34,289 bases of DNA from CAZEDK01 sp964511025 (GTDB lineage Bacteria > Patescibacteriota > Gracilibacteria > UBA1369 > GWF2-33-10), in NCBI GenBank assembly GCA_964511025.1, contig CAZEDK010000017.1, forward strand, positions 1-34,289, given 5' to 3'. The notes under the pieces were generated by a model, which was not told the origin of the DNA, made no database searches, and worked only from the letters and a program-made list of their open reading frames with translations. Position numbers and translations under genes: made by a program. Shown here one piece after another: positions 17,073 to 24,267 of the stretch (position 1 is the stretch's first letter; the number at the start of each line of letters is the position of its first letter).

Positions 17073-18119
17073 TTACTGCCGCCTCAATATAACCCAAATT
17101 GCTAAAATAAACATCACAAAAGCCATAGAAACTATTGCAATCAGTTTTTCTGTAGAATTTGAGCTTAGAAGTGAAATAGCGCCGAATGACGCACAAAGAA
17201 AGTAAATTATAAAAAGAGTTTGCCTGTCAGAAAATCCAAGTTTCAAAAATCTATGATGAAGATGTTTGAGATCTCCTTTGAATGGTGATTTTTTTTCATA
17301 AAAAATTCTTCGAAATATTACCCAGACAAAATCAAGCAATGGAAAACCCAAAACCAAAGCGGTTGTAGCAATTTTGGCTCCGGAAAAAACAGAAAGCACG
17401 GCTAGCATAAATCCTATAAACATTGATCCACTATCTCCCATAAGAATTTTGGCGGGATAAAAATCAAAAAACCAAAAAGCCAAACAAACAAAAGCTAATA
17501 TTAAACTTAAATTTTGAACCCCTGTCTGATTGACAAGATGAAAATCTTCCCGACTCAAGAAAAAAATAACGAGAGATGCAATCACAGTAAGTCCACTTGG
17601 CAGTCCATTGACTCCATCCATCCAATTCATGGCATTCATCATAATTACAATCCAAACAATAACTAACAAATCAGCAAAAACGACAAATGACAAACTTTTT
17701 CCAAAAACAGTCACCGGAACAACTAATTGATTTAAAAGCAAAATACCTCCAAAAGGATTTGATATTTCCAAAATTCCGACACCAAAAATAATTATTATAA
17801 AAGCAGCAACAAATTGTACCGGCAATCTATAATACCAAGCTAAATTCCTCAGATCATCAACAAAACTAACCAAAACAAGCAAAGTCGAAGCGATAAAAAC
17901 ACCAAAAAGTTTTAAATCAAATGGCATAAAAATCAAAGCAGCAATCCAAAATGATAAATATATAATGAGTCCACCATAATATGGAATTGCTTTCCTAAAT
18001 AGTCCATATTTATGAGGCCTATCGACAAGCCCAAACGAAGGGAAAAATTTTACCGCAAATAAAGATCCGGATAAACTCAAAACAAATGATACCGCAGCTA
18101 TTAAAATATAATTATACAT
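17073..18119 (-). CDS. WecA/TagO-type undecaprenyl-phosphate GlcNAc-1-P transferase
   Basis: Polytopic membrane enzyme that starts a surface-polymer lipid carrier by moving GlcNAc-1-P from UDP-GlcNAc to undecaprenyl phosphate. Motifs present: DD at 88-89, NAMNWMDGVNG at 162-172, GDSGSMFIGF at 228-237, and HLHHR at 286-290. The last is the HHR-type motif of the WecA/TagO branch, which argues against MraY. It has about eleven hydrophobic helices and 348 aa. It starts 3 nt after truB ends. The WecG/TagA-type enzyme at 2674-3528 would act next, so the organism may make a teichoic-acid- or ECA-like linkage unit. The substrate is inferred. Confidence 0.9.
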   Translation of the reverse strand: MYNYILIAAVSFVLSLSGSLFAVKFFPSFGLVDRPHKYGLFRKAIPYYGGLIIYLSFWIAALIFMPFDLKLFGVFIASTLLVLVSFVDDLRNLAWYYRLPVQFVAAFIIIIFGVGILEISNPFGGILLLNQLVVPVTVFGKSLSFVVFADLLVIVWIVIMMNAMNWMDGVNGLPSGLTVIASLVIFFLSREDFHLVNQTGVQNLSLILAFVCLAFWFFDFYPAKILMGDSGSMFIGFMLAVLSVFSGAKIATTALVLGFPLLDFVWVIFRRIFYEKKSPFKGDLKHLHHRFLKLGFSDRQTLFIIYFLCASFGAISLLSSNSTEKLIAIVSMAFVMFILAIWVILRRQ

Positions 18120-18122
18120 TTC

Positions 18123-19022
18123 TTATATAAAATTTTTATAAACTTTCAACATATCAGCCTGTCTTTCCAAAATCGAAATCAGTCGATCATTATAAAAAGC
18201 TACTAAAAATTTATCATTTAAATCAAAACGATTAAATATCTTTTGACCATATTTCAACTTTGAATATTCATCGAAATCAAGCGAAACAATAGAAAAAAGC
18301 AAAGATGCAACTTTTGAAATACTAAAAATTTGACTTAAATCCATTGAATCATTCAAATCCACAGCTTGGTCCAAAGAGAAAGAACCGATTTGCAATCTTG
18401 TGAGATTATACATCACAGATTTACAATCTAATTTTTCACCAATATCATGAACCAAAGATCGAATATAAGTCCCAGATGAGCACGAAACCGTAAATTGATA
18501 TTTGTAAATTTTTACGTTTTGAAAATCTATTTCATCAACAGACAGATCATTAATGTCATAAATTTTTATTTTACGTGATTTCAATCTAACATTTTCAGCA
18601 TTCCTTGCCATATCGGAAGCTCTTTTGCCATTTATTTTCAACGCCGAATAAACAGGTGGCATTTGATCTATTTCGCCAATAAATGAATCAAGGCAATTTT
18701 TAACCATTTTCAAATCCAAATTTTGTGCCAATTCCAAAGATTGCAAATCCAATTTGACTTCGCTGTCCAAATCATAACTATCACTATAAAAACCAAAAAT
18801 CATCGAAACACTGTAAACTTTATCCATCTTGATCATAAATTCAAGAAATTTTGTAGCCTTATTACCGACAGCTATCAAAAGAAGACCACTTGCTAATTTA
18901 TCAAGCGTACCGCTATGTCCGATTTTCTTCACTTTTAAAATTTTCCGAAGTTTTGCAATAACTTGAAATGAAGTAAGTCCTTTCGCTTTGTTTATGAGTA
19001 AAAAATAATCCAATGTACACAA
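18123..19022 (-). CDS. truB: tRNA pseudouridine(55) synthase
   Basis: Converts U55 to pseudouridine in the T arm of tRNAs. The N-terminal DYFLLINKAKGLTSFQ matches the family start. The catalytic Asp41 lies in GHSGTLDKLASGLL. PPVYSALKINGKRASDMAR and the CSSGTYIRSLVHDIG motif are intact. The 299-aa length is normal. The start is TTG: an in-frame TGA lies two codons upstream and there is no ATG, leaving TTG at 19022 or TTG at 19013. Palindromic element B begins 2 nt away, so an insertion may have replaced the original start region. It is 3 nt before the WecA-type gene. Confidence 0.94.
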   Translation of the reverse strand: MCTLDYFLLINKAKGLTSFQVIAKLRKILKVKKIGHSGTLDKLASGLLLIAVGNKATKFLEFMIKMDKVYSVSMIFGFYSDSYDLDSEVKLDLQSLELAQNLDLKMVKNCLDSFIGEIDQMPPVYSALKINGKRASDMARNAENVRLKSRKIKIYDINDLSVDEIDFQNVKIYKYQFTVSCSSGTYIRSLVHDIGEKLDCKSVMYNLTRLQIGSFSLDQAVDLNDSMDLSQIFSISKVASLLFSIVSLDFDEYSKLKYGQKIFNRFDLNDKFLVAFYNDRLISILERQADMLKVYKNFI

Positions 19023-19023
19023 G

Positions 19024-19091
19024 TGTCATCCTCGCGGAGGCGGGGATCCAGTAAATAAAAATTCTAGATTCCCGCCTCCGCGGGAATGACA
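19024..19091 (-). repeat. dispersed palindromic element, copy B
   Basis: 68 bp, the inverted counterpart of copy A (9701-9765). Ends are TGTCAT and ATGACA, with the two hairpins and the ACTGGATC box in the same order when read on the minus strand. It lies between murE and truB and touches the truB start region. It gives false protein text (FPRRRESR, WIPASARMT) in another frame. Confidence 0.92.
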
Positions 19092-19113
19092 ATACAGACA
19101 ACAGTTCTAAGTC

Positions 19114-20472
19114 CTATCCATCCAAACACGCATTGCCTGAAACAAATTCACCAGTATCTATTTCTATCTCTACAACTCTACTCAAAAACTCCTGAACAAC
19201 TTTTCTATCATCCCACGGAATTTTGTCACTGCCTATGATCTGAATCTCTTCACAGCCTTTGCCGGCAATTAAAACCGTATCACCTGTTTGCGCCATCATC
19301 AAAGCCAAATGAATAGCTTCTTTGCGAGAAACGATTTTCCAAAGCCCCTCCCCTTCTTTTCGATCGATACCAGAAGCTATATTATCTAAGATATCCATTT
19401 CATCTTCAAAATAAGGATCATCATTTGTCAAAATAATAAGATCAGCATATTTATCAGCAACTTCACCCATAAGAGATCTTTTTGATTTATCCCTACCTCC
19501 ACCCGTACAACCAAAAACCAAAATTAGCTTACCTTCAGTCATAGGTTTGTAGAGACTGCAAAGCTTTTCAAGTGAACTAACAGTGTGGGCATAATCCACA
19601 ATCACATTATAAGGTTGCCCAACTTCAATTTTCTCTTGTCTTCCCGGAAGTGGCAAGGTTTTCTCCAAAGCTGATTTGATAACTGTCAAATTGATTCCGT
19701 TGGCTATAGCATAAGATGCCGCAAGTAATGCATTTGCGATATTAAAAGTACCTGTAAAACGCCACTGAATATCAATATGATGATTTGGTATTCCTATGGT
19801 GAATTTTGAACTATCGGCATCAAGCTCAATATTATCAGCATAAACCGTACCTCTGTTAATACCGTAAGTCATTTTCAAATCAGCATCATATTCATTAAAT
19901 CTATCAAAATAATCATCGTCCTGATTCAAAATGATAATTTTTGAAATATTAGGTTTTCTTTTGAGACCATTGATTGTTTTAAAAATTTTTTCCTTGGCGC
20001 TGATATAAGCTTCTTTTGTACCATGATATTCCAGATGATCTTCATCAATTTGAGTTAAACAGACACTATCATAATTCAATCCCCAAATTCTTGACTGCGT
20101 TATAGCATGTGAAGAGGTTTCAATCACTGCATATTCACAATTAGCCTCAACTGATTTTTGCAAAAAAGACTGCAATTCAAAAGGGCTTAATGTAGTTCGT
20201 TTTGATAAATTAGCCCATTTCAAATCACCAATTTGAAAATTAATAGTAGTAGCCATCGCAACTTTTTTACCGGCTTCTTGCAAAACAGAAGCAATCAAAT
20301 TACAACTTGTAGTTTTGCCTTTTGTGCCTGTCACAAGCACTACATTCAAACGTTTGGCAGGAAACGCAAACCAAAGAGCAGCAATAATTGCAACAATGCG
20401 ATGATACAAAAGTCTCACAGCACTATCTTCAGCTATTTTTGAATTTAAAAAGTTTTTTATTTTCAAAACCAT
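19114..20472 (-). CDS. murE: MurE-type Mur ligase with short N-terminal domain
   Basis: Adds the third peptide residue to UDP-MurNAc-L-Ala-D-Glu in peptidoglycan synthesis, with ATP. The P-loop GTKGKTT is at 49-55, unusually close to the N-terminus; classical MurE has it beyond residue 100. The usual UDP-binding domain 1 is therefore reduced to a short hydrophobic helix, a form I associate with CPR MurE. Other Mur-ligase motifs are present: DEDHLEYHG, NIANALLAASYA, VDYAHT and GCTGGGRDKSKR. The DNPR-type specificity motif reads NDDPYFED, so diaminopimelate specificity cannot be assumed. The stop is TAG. It has a 17-nt gap to the upstream membrane-protein gene. Confidence 0.88.
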   Translation of the reverse strand: MVLKIKNFLNSKIAEDSAVRLLYHRIVAIIAALWFAFPAKRLNVVLVTGTKGKTTSCNLIASVLQEAGKKVAMATTINFQIGDLKWANLSKRTTLSPFELQSFLQKSVEANCEYAVIETSSHAITQSRIWGLNYDSVCLTQIDEDHLEYHGTKEAYISAKEKIFKTINGLKRKPNISKIIILNQDDDYFDRFNEYDADLKMTYGINRGTVYADNIELDADSSKFTIGIPNHHIDIQWRFTGTFNIANALLAASYAIANGINLTVIKSALEKTLPLPGRQEKIEVGQPYNVIVDYAHTVSSLEKLCSLYKPMTEGKLILVFGCTGGGRDKSKRSLMGEVADKYADLIILTNDDPYFEDEMDILDNIASGIDRKEGEGLWKIVSRKEAIHLALMMAQTGDTVLIAGKGCEEIQIIGSDKIPWDDRKVVQEFLSRVVEIEIDTGEFVSGNACLDG

Positions 20473-20489
20473 ATCAGATCAATTATTTT

Positions 20490-20732
20490 TTAAAAAAACG
20501 GCCCCAAAATCGTCCTTATAAAATCCTGTAAAGTTCCAAACATATACATCACAGATAATACAGGCAAAAGGAGTCCAATAATAGAGACCAATGTCCAAGT
20601 TCCGCCTGCTCCAAAATAATCATTAGCAAAATCAATATTGCCAAGAAAATCACGCACCTGTTCCTTGTACTTTAACATTAGCAAACCTGCAATAATACCT
20701 AAAATTCCAATAATAAACCTGCCAAATGTCAT
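20490..20732 (-). CDS. small two-helix membrane protein, unknown
   Basis: 80 aa. Two hydrophobic helices (about 5-20 and 46-66) are separated by a charged/Gly-rich loop (YKEQVRDFLGNIDFANDYFG). It ends FIRTILGPFF. Its ATG overlaps the TGA of the HicB-like gene (ATGA), so translation is probably coupled. No family recognised; function unknown. Confidence 0.72.
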   Translation of the reverse strand: MTFGRFIIGILGIIAGLLMLKYKEQVRDFLGNIDFANDYFGAGGTWTLVSIIGLLLPVLSVMYMFGTLQDFIRTILGPFF

Positions 20733-20953
20733 ACGAATAATTTAGTACGATTAATTAATTTTTTCAACCTCATAATCTCTTCCGTAATAGCCGGCAAAAC
20801 AGCATCATGTAATTGCTGCACATTATCAGCCACAATATATAATTTTGGAAACCCAGCTATTACAGCTCTAAAGCCAAGCTCTCGCCCCTCTGATATATCT
20901 AATACCGAATATTTATAATATTTTGCATGGATCATTGTTGATAGAATTTTCAT
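20729..20953 (-). CDS. HicB-like small protein (orphan)
   Basis: 74 aa from the ATG at 20953; the frame continues 12 codons upstream. The sequence YKYSVLDISEGRELGFRAVIAGFPKLYIVADN followed by a helix (VQQLHDAVLPAITEEIMRL) follows the strand-strand-helix layout of the HicB-like/UPF0150 fold. The F-x-A-V-I-A-G-F-P box sits where HicB proteins have the P-x-x-P-G box. No HicA RNase toxin and no DNA-binding extension are visible, so it may be a stand-alone HicB-fold protein. It heads the minus-strand run, coupled by ATGA to a membrane protein. Confidence is high for a gene and moderate for the fold. Confidence 0.6.
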   Translation of the reverse strand: MKILSTMIHAKYYKYSVLDISEGRELGFRAVIAGFPKLYIVADNVQQLHDAVLPAITEEIMRLKKLINRTKLFV

Positions 20954-20984
20954 AATAACGCATGATAACCAGAATAACGAAGCT

Positions 20985-21011
20985 AACATAAAAATGATAG
21001 CATTCTGTCAA
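20985..21011 (-). promoter_or_regulatory. candidate promoter of the minus-strand gene run
   Basis: A consensus TTGACA (21006-21011, minus strand) is followed 15 nt later by TATGTT (20985-20990). It is the only consensus -35 in the gap upstream of the run from the HicB-like gene to greA. The short spacer lowers confidence. Confidence 0.45.
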
Positions 21012-21182
21012 ACAAAATTCAAAGATAAGCATTTTATATGATCAACTCGAAAATAGTTTAAAGAAATAAAATATTAACAAAGAATTGTATGAGAATCTAA
21101 GTTTTTTGAAGGTAAAATGAAATAATAAGATTTATAATTTTGTTGCTGCTTTTTAATCCCATTTTATAAAATTTTCGATTAC
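21012..21182. other. gap without genes
   Basis: AT-rich intergenic DNA between the HicB-like gene's promoter and the MITE. I see no gene, RNA or clear terminator here. Confidence 0.6.
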
Positions 21183-21336
21183 GTAACTGCTCACCACTAT
21201 TGTCATCCCAGACTCCGATCTGGGATCCAGTAGGATAAACTTGTTTGTATCTCAAGTAGAAATGTCTTTCAAAGATTTCATTCTGGCGGGGGAAGAGAGG
21301 GGGATCAAGGGTGTGAGTTGCCCGGTGAGCAGTTAC
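21183..21336. mobile_element. MITE, 154 bp, IS66-like GTAA ends
   Basis: Perfect 13-bp terminal inverted repeats GTAACTGCTCACC (21183-21195) and GGTGAGCAGTTAC (21324-21336). The flanks TCGATTAC (21175-21182) and CCGATTAC (21337-21344) match at 7 of 8 bases, as an aged 8-bp target duplication. IS66-family elements typically begin GTAA and make 8-bp duplications, so an IS66-type transposase is the likely driver. Inside are a hairpin (ATCCCAGA/TCTGGGAT) and GC-rich text. There is no transposase and no meaningful reading frame. Confidence 0.85.
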
Positions 21337-21404
21337 CCGATTACATCTTGACAAAGCAGATAAATACGTCTTAGAGTACAAACCAAAAAATAACATACTT
21401 CAAT

Positions 21405-22442
21405 ATGCAATTGTCTCCAGAACATTATATGTCATACTTTCTGACCAAATTATTATCTCAAAAGGCATCGAATGATCAATATGGCCCATGTGAAATAGGT
21501 ATGATATTAGAAGAAGGACAGCCAATCCATGGCATGATCCTGAATGTGCGAAATGTTATAAATGCAACCCAGTATTTCGCTAATAAGAAAGTTCTGAGAG
21601 GTACAATAGCAGGTATAAATTTGCCAGTATTGACATCAGCACTTAACCGTATGATAACAGATGACATTTTAAAAGGTAAAAATTGTCCTATTGATTATTC
21701 TCTGCGATTAAAAGATGACAAACTCATGCCGGCAGGCTTCTATGATTCAAGGTCTACCATAATGATAACCGCATTTTCTCTTGCTTGTATTGATAACTTA
21801 GAGCCAAGATTTATCAGTTTTGGCAATCCTGACTTGCCTGACATGAATGCAATGCGAGAAAGTCTTTCTCATGGTCTGGCAATACAAGGAAATACTTTTA
21901 GACGACTAGTATTGCAATTTTTGCAAGAAGAATCTGACAGCTGGAAATTAAGTTTACCCGGAGATACAAACGGAGAAATTTCAGCACTAAATTTAGATTT
22001 TAGAATAGCAAGTTCTTCTCGTGGTAAACCATATATCAAAGAATATGGCGGACAGCCAGTTCTAAATATTAATCTCATTGATGAAATTTGCAACAATATA
22101 GTGGTACAAAATGGATCTCTTGCCCTCGCAGCGGATAGCAAAACAAGAGCCACAAGTAAAACAAATGGCGTCAAAATACCAGTAAATAGAGATAATAATA
22201 AAGAATTACAACCATTCTGTTTAAAAAAGGGAGATGAGATTCTTGTGATAAAATATCCAAGTAATCCCAGGATAGAAAATAAAATACTATATTTAAATAG
22301 GATAGAATATTCACGACGCAATGGATTATCTTATTGGTATTTTAGTCTAAGCAGCGAAACAGGTGATACAGATAAATCAAATCAAATACGTATAACAGGT
22401 GAAGACTTCAGCGAAGGCAAGATCAAATATTCAAAATTGTAG
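21405..22442 (+). CDS. hypothetical protein, 345 aa
   Basis: No family recognised. The protein looks soluble and mixed alpha/beta, without signal peptide or membrane segment. Helical text (residues 1-20) is followed by strand-rich stretches. A feature near 175-235 is SWKLSLPGDTNGEISALNLD then GKPYIKEYGGQPVLNINLID. The C-terminal 60 residues look like a small beta domain (KKGDEILVIKYPSNPRIENK, then GLSYWYFSLSSE). It stands between the MITE and rpsT on the plus strand. It starts 60 nt after the right target duplication, so its upstream region may have been changed by the insertion. The ATG is preceded by CTTCAAT, with no Shine-Dalgarno. Confidence 0.75.
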   Translation: MQLSPEHYMSYFLTKLLSQKASNDQYGPCEIGMILEEGQPIHGMILNVRNVINATQYFANKKVLRGTIAGINLPVLTSALNRMITDDILKGKNCPIDYSLRLKDDKLMPAGFYDSRSTIMITAFSLACIDNLEPRFISFGNPDLPDMNAMRESLSHGLAIQGNTFRRLVLQFLQEESDSWKLSLPGDTNGEISALNLDFRIASSSRGKPYIKEYGGQPVLNINLIDEICNNIVVQNGSLALAADSKTRATSKTNGVKIPVNRDNNKELQPFCLKKGDEILVIKYPSNPRIENKILYLNRIEYSRRNGLSYWYFSLSSETGDTDKSNQIRITGEDFSEGKIKYSKL

Positions 22443-22443
22443 A

Positions 22444-22470
22444 TTGACTCTTTCTGTAAAAATATATAAA
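22444..22470 (+). promoter_or_regulatory. rpsT promoter (TTGACT-15-TATAAA)
   Basis: TTGACT (22444-22449) lies just after the upstream stop codon and TATAAA (22465-22470) 15 nt later. ATAAAT one base on gives a 16-nt spacer. The leader to the rpsT ATG is about 40 nt and lacks a Shine-Dalgarno. It contains a weak CCCA-(T)n-TGGG hairpin. Confidence 0.6.
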
Positions 22471-22519
22471 TTTAGATTGATCCCATTTTTTTGGGGGCTT
22501 ATTATTTCACTTAAGTAAA

Positions 22520-22795
22520 ATGCCGTTAATTAAGTCCGCTATCAAGCGAATGAAACAGTCTAGAGTTAGACAAAAAAGAAACGAAGGTACGAAGATAGGC
22601 TACAAAAAAGCTATGAGAGCTGTAGTTGATTCTGTCAAAGACAAAAAACCAAAAGAAGCAAAAGAAGCTCTCAAAAAAGCTTACAAAGTAATTGACACAG
22701 CTACTAAGAAAAATATTTTACACAAAAACAACGCAGCAAGAAAAAAATCAAGAATGTCAAAACTTGTCAATTCAATAGAAGTTAAAGCTTCTTAA
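22520..22795 (+). CDS. rpsT: 30S ribosomal protein S20
   Basis: Small-subunit protein that binds 16S rRNA helices 9, 11 and 44. It is basic, all-helical and of normal length (91 aa). It starts MPLIKSAIKRMKQS, has the middle segment VKDKKPKEAKEALKKAYKVI, and ends with the family signature KKNILHKNNAARKKSRMSK. It has its own promoter upstream and an intrinsic terminator downstream. The last 14 nt overlap the convergent RsmF-like gene. This highly expressed ribosomal gene has only AAGTAAA before its ATG, a strong case for Shine-Dalgarno-independent initiation here. Confidence 0.97.
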   Translation: MPLIKSAIKRMKQSRVRQKRNEGTKIGYKKAMRAVVDSVKDKKPKEAKEALKKAYKVIDTATKKNILHKNNAARKKSRMSKLVNSIEVKAS

Positions 22796-24122
22796 TTTTG
22801 CCATTTGATAACTTACAAAGCCCTAATAAATAGGGCTTTTTTGTTAGAGCAAAAATCCCCTCTTTGTCATATAGATAAGGAAACTCATGTGAACAAAAAA
22901 ATTGTTCTACCTCTTTATCGTCAAGCTCTATTAAATGTTTTTGGAACAAATGTCCAAATACATTAACAACATATTTCATATACTCTATCTCACCTTTTCT
23001 ATTTATTTTTGCAAAAGGCATTCCAACATATTTAACAGACATATATTTAAATTTTTCCCAAAAAAGTGCCGGCTGCATCCAAATAGTTTCTTCGTACTGC
23101 ACCAATAATATTTTATGCCGTACCTCAAATCCAAAATACTGCATAAAATCTTTCAAAATTTTATCTCGTTTATGTTTTGGTAAAATTTTCCACTTATTCT
23201 TAGCCTCAGAAACCTCCCTATTCCCTTTATACTTAATACTTACCGCCAATCCCTGTTTTTCAAATCCCTGTTTTAAGATTTTCGCACTAAAAAACCCTTC
23301 CACTAAATCAATATGTGGCCAAAATTTTTTCATCGAAACAACTTCAAAAGCATCTCCATAGATTTCTTTCATGTTTTTCAAAACACCTTCATTTTCAATC
23401 TCATTAAGAGTGCAAGTACTATAAACAATAGTTCCACCTTCTTTTAAGGCTTCAAAAGCGTTTTTCAAAATTTTCATCTGCATCCTTGCAAAACCTTCTA
23501 CGTATTTAATCGACCATTTTTTCAAAACTTCTGAAGATTTATTTATCATTCCCTCACCACTGCAAGGCGCATCAACAAGAATTTTGTCAAAACTTTTTGG
23601 AAAATATTTCGCAAAATAATCAGGAGAAAGATTTGTCATAACAGCGTTCCATATACCCAGCCTCTCTATATTTTCACGCAATTGAGCTAATCGATTTCTA
23701 GAAATTTCATTTGCAACAATAAGCCCATCTCCATTTAATTTTTGGGCAATATGTGTGGATTTGCCTCCCGGAGAAGCACATAAATCAAGTACAACGTCGC
23801 CTTTTTTGACATCTAAAAGTTCTACAGGATACATCGAAGTTGCACCTTGAACATAACCATAGCCGGAGTTATGAACAATCGTAGAACCCAAAGACTTAAT
23901 ATTTGAAGGTAAATCAACAAAAAAACCTTCTTTGCAAAAAGGAATTTTTTCTAATTTCCATTTTTCTTTTTTAGCATTTTTTTTGAACTCTGAAATAGAT
24001 TGCTTAAGTGTATTTACACGAAAAGCTTTTGGATAAAATTTGTTCTGAGAAATCCAGAATTGCTCAAATTCTTTTTCTCCTAAAAGTTTTTTATAATAAT
24101 TTTCAAAAGCTTCTTTTGGCAT
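22782..24122 (-). CDS. RsmF/NOP2-type RNA cytosine-C5 methyltransferase
   Basis: Methylates a cytosine in rRNA (possibly tRNA) using S-adenosylmethionine. Motifs: SAM site DLCASPGGKST (113-123), motif IV DAPCSGEG with Cys187, and motif VI STCTLN with catalytic Cys237. The N-terminal region resembles the RsmB/RsmF RNA-binding part. The C-terminal ~150 residues look like the RsmF extension that includes a PUA-like domain. The 446-aa length agrees with RsmF-like enzymes rather than the longer RsmB with its NusB domain. Its last codons contain the rpsT terminator. A short TACTTAATACTTA stretch, akin to the octamer repeat, is inside the gene. Confidence 0.9.
   Translation of the reverse strand: MPKEAFENYYKKLLGEKEFEQFWISQNKFYPKAFRVNTLKQSISEFKKNAKKEKWKLEKIPFCKEGFFVDLPSNIKSLGSTIVHNSGYGYVQGATSMYPVELLDVKKGDVVLDLCASPGGKSTHIAQKLNGDGLIVANEISRNRLAQLRENIERLGIWNAVMTNLSPDYFAKYFPKSFDKILVDAPCSGEGMINKSSEVLKKWSIKYVEGFARMQMKILKNAFEALKEGGTIVYSTCTLNEIENEGVLKNMKEIYGDAFEVVSMKKFWPHIDLVEGFFSAKILKQGFEKQGLAVSIKYKGNREVSEAKNKWKILPKHKRDKILKDFMQYFGFEVRHKILLVQYEETIWMQPALFWEKFKYMSVKYVGMPFAKINRKGEIEYMKYVVNVFGHLFQKHLIELDDKEVEQFFCSHEFPYLYDKEGIFALTKKPYLLGLCKLSNGKIKKL
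22817..22842 (+). terminator. rpsT intrinsic terminator inside the convergent gene
   Basis: A perfect 9-bp stem AAAGCCCTA/TAGGGCTTT with a 5-nt loop runs directly into more T residues on the plus strand. It lies 22 nt past the rpsT stop and wholly within the last codons of the minus-strand methyltransferase gene. Confidence 0.93.
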
Positions 24123-24162
24123 AGTTTTTTGAAATGCGCAAATATTATTGCACAGTAAGTCT

Positions 24163-24168
24163 ATTATA
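24163..24168 (-). promoter_or_regulatory. candidate -10 of the methyltransferase gene
   Basis: A perfect TATAAT on the minus strand, 41 nt before the ATG. No good -35 was found at the right distance, so this is tentative. Confidence 0.35.
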
Positions 24169-24208
24169 CATATTTAATGATCTAGGTATAAATTTTTCAC
24201 GAAAAATA

Positions 24209-24237
24209 TTGACAAAATAATAGTTGGAGCATATTTT
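24209..24237 (+). promoter_or_regulatory. promoter TTGACA-17-TATTTT
   Basis: Consensus TTGACA (24209-24214) and TATTTT (24232-24237) are 17 nt apart. The start would be near 24244, leaving a leader of about 24 nt before the ATG of the 595-aa gene. Confidence 0.75.
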
Positions 24238-24267
24238 CCTTATACAACCAAATTGGTATTAAAATGC

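Noticed and set aside
18913..19101. A 62-residue minus-strand frame overlapping truB.
   Set aside because: It contains FPRRRESR and WIPASARMT, the usual false translation of the palindromic repeat, and lies in another frame of truB.
21097..21396. A 99-residue minus-strand frame across the MITE.
   Set aside because: It is read through the inverted repeats and has no protein-like conservation pattern.
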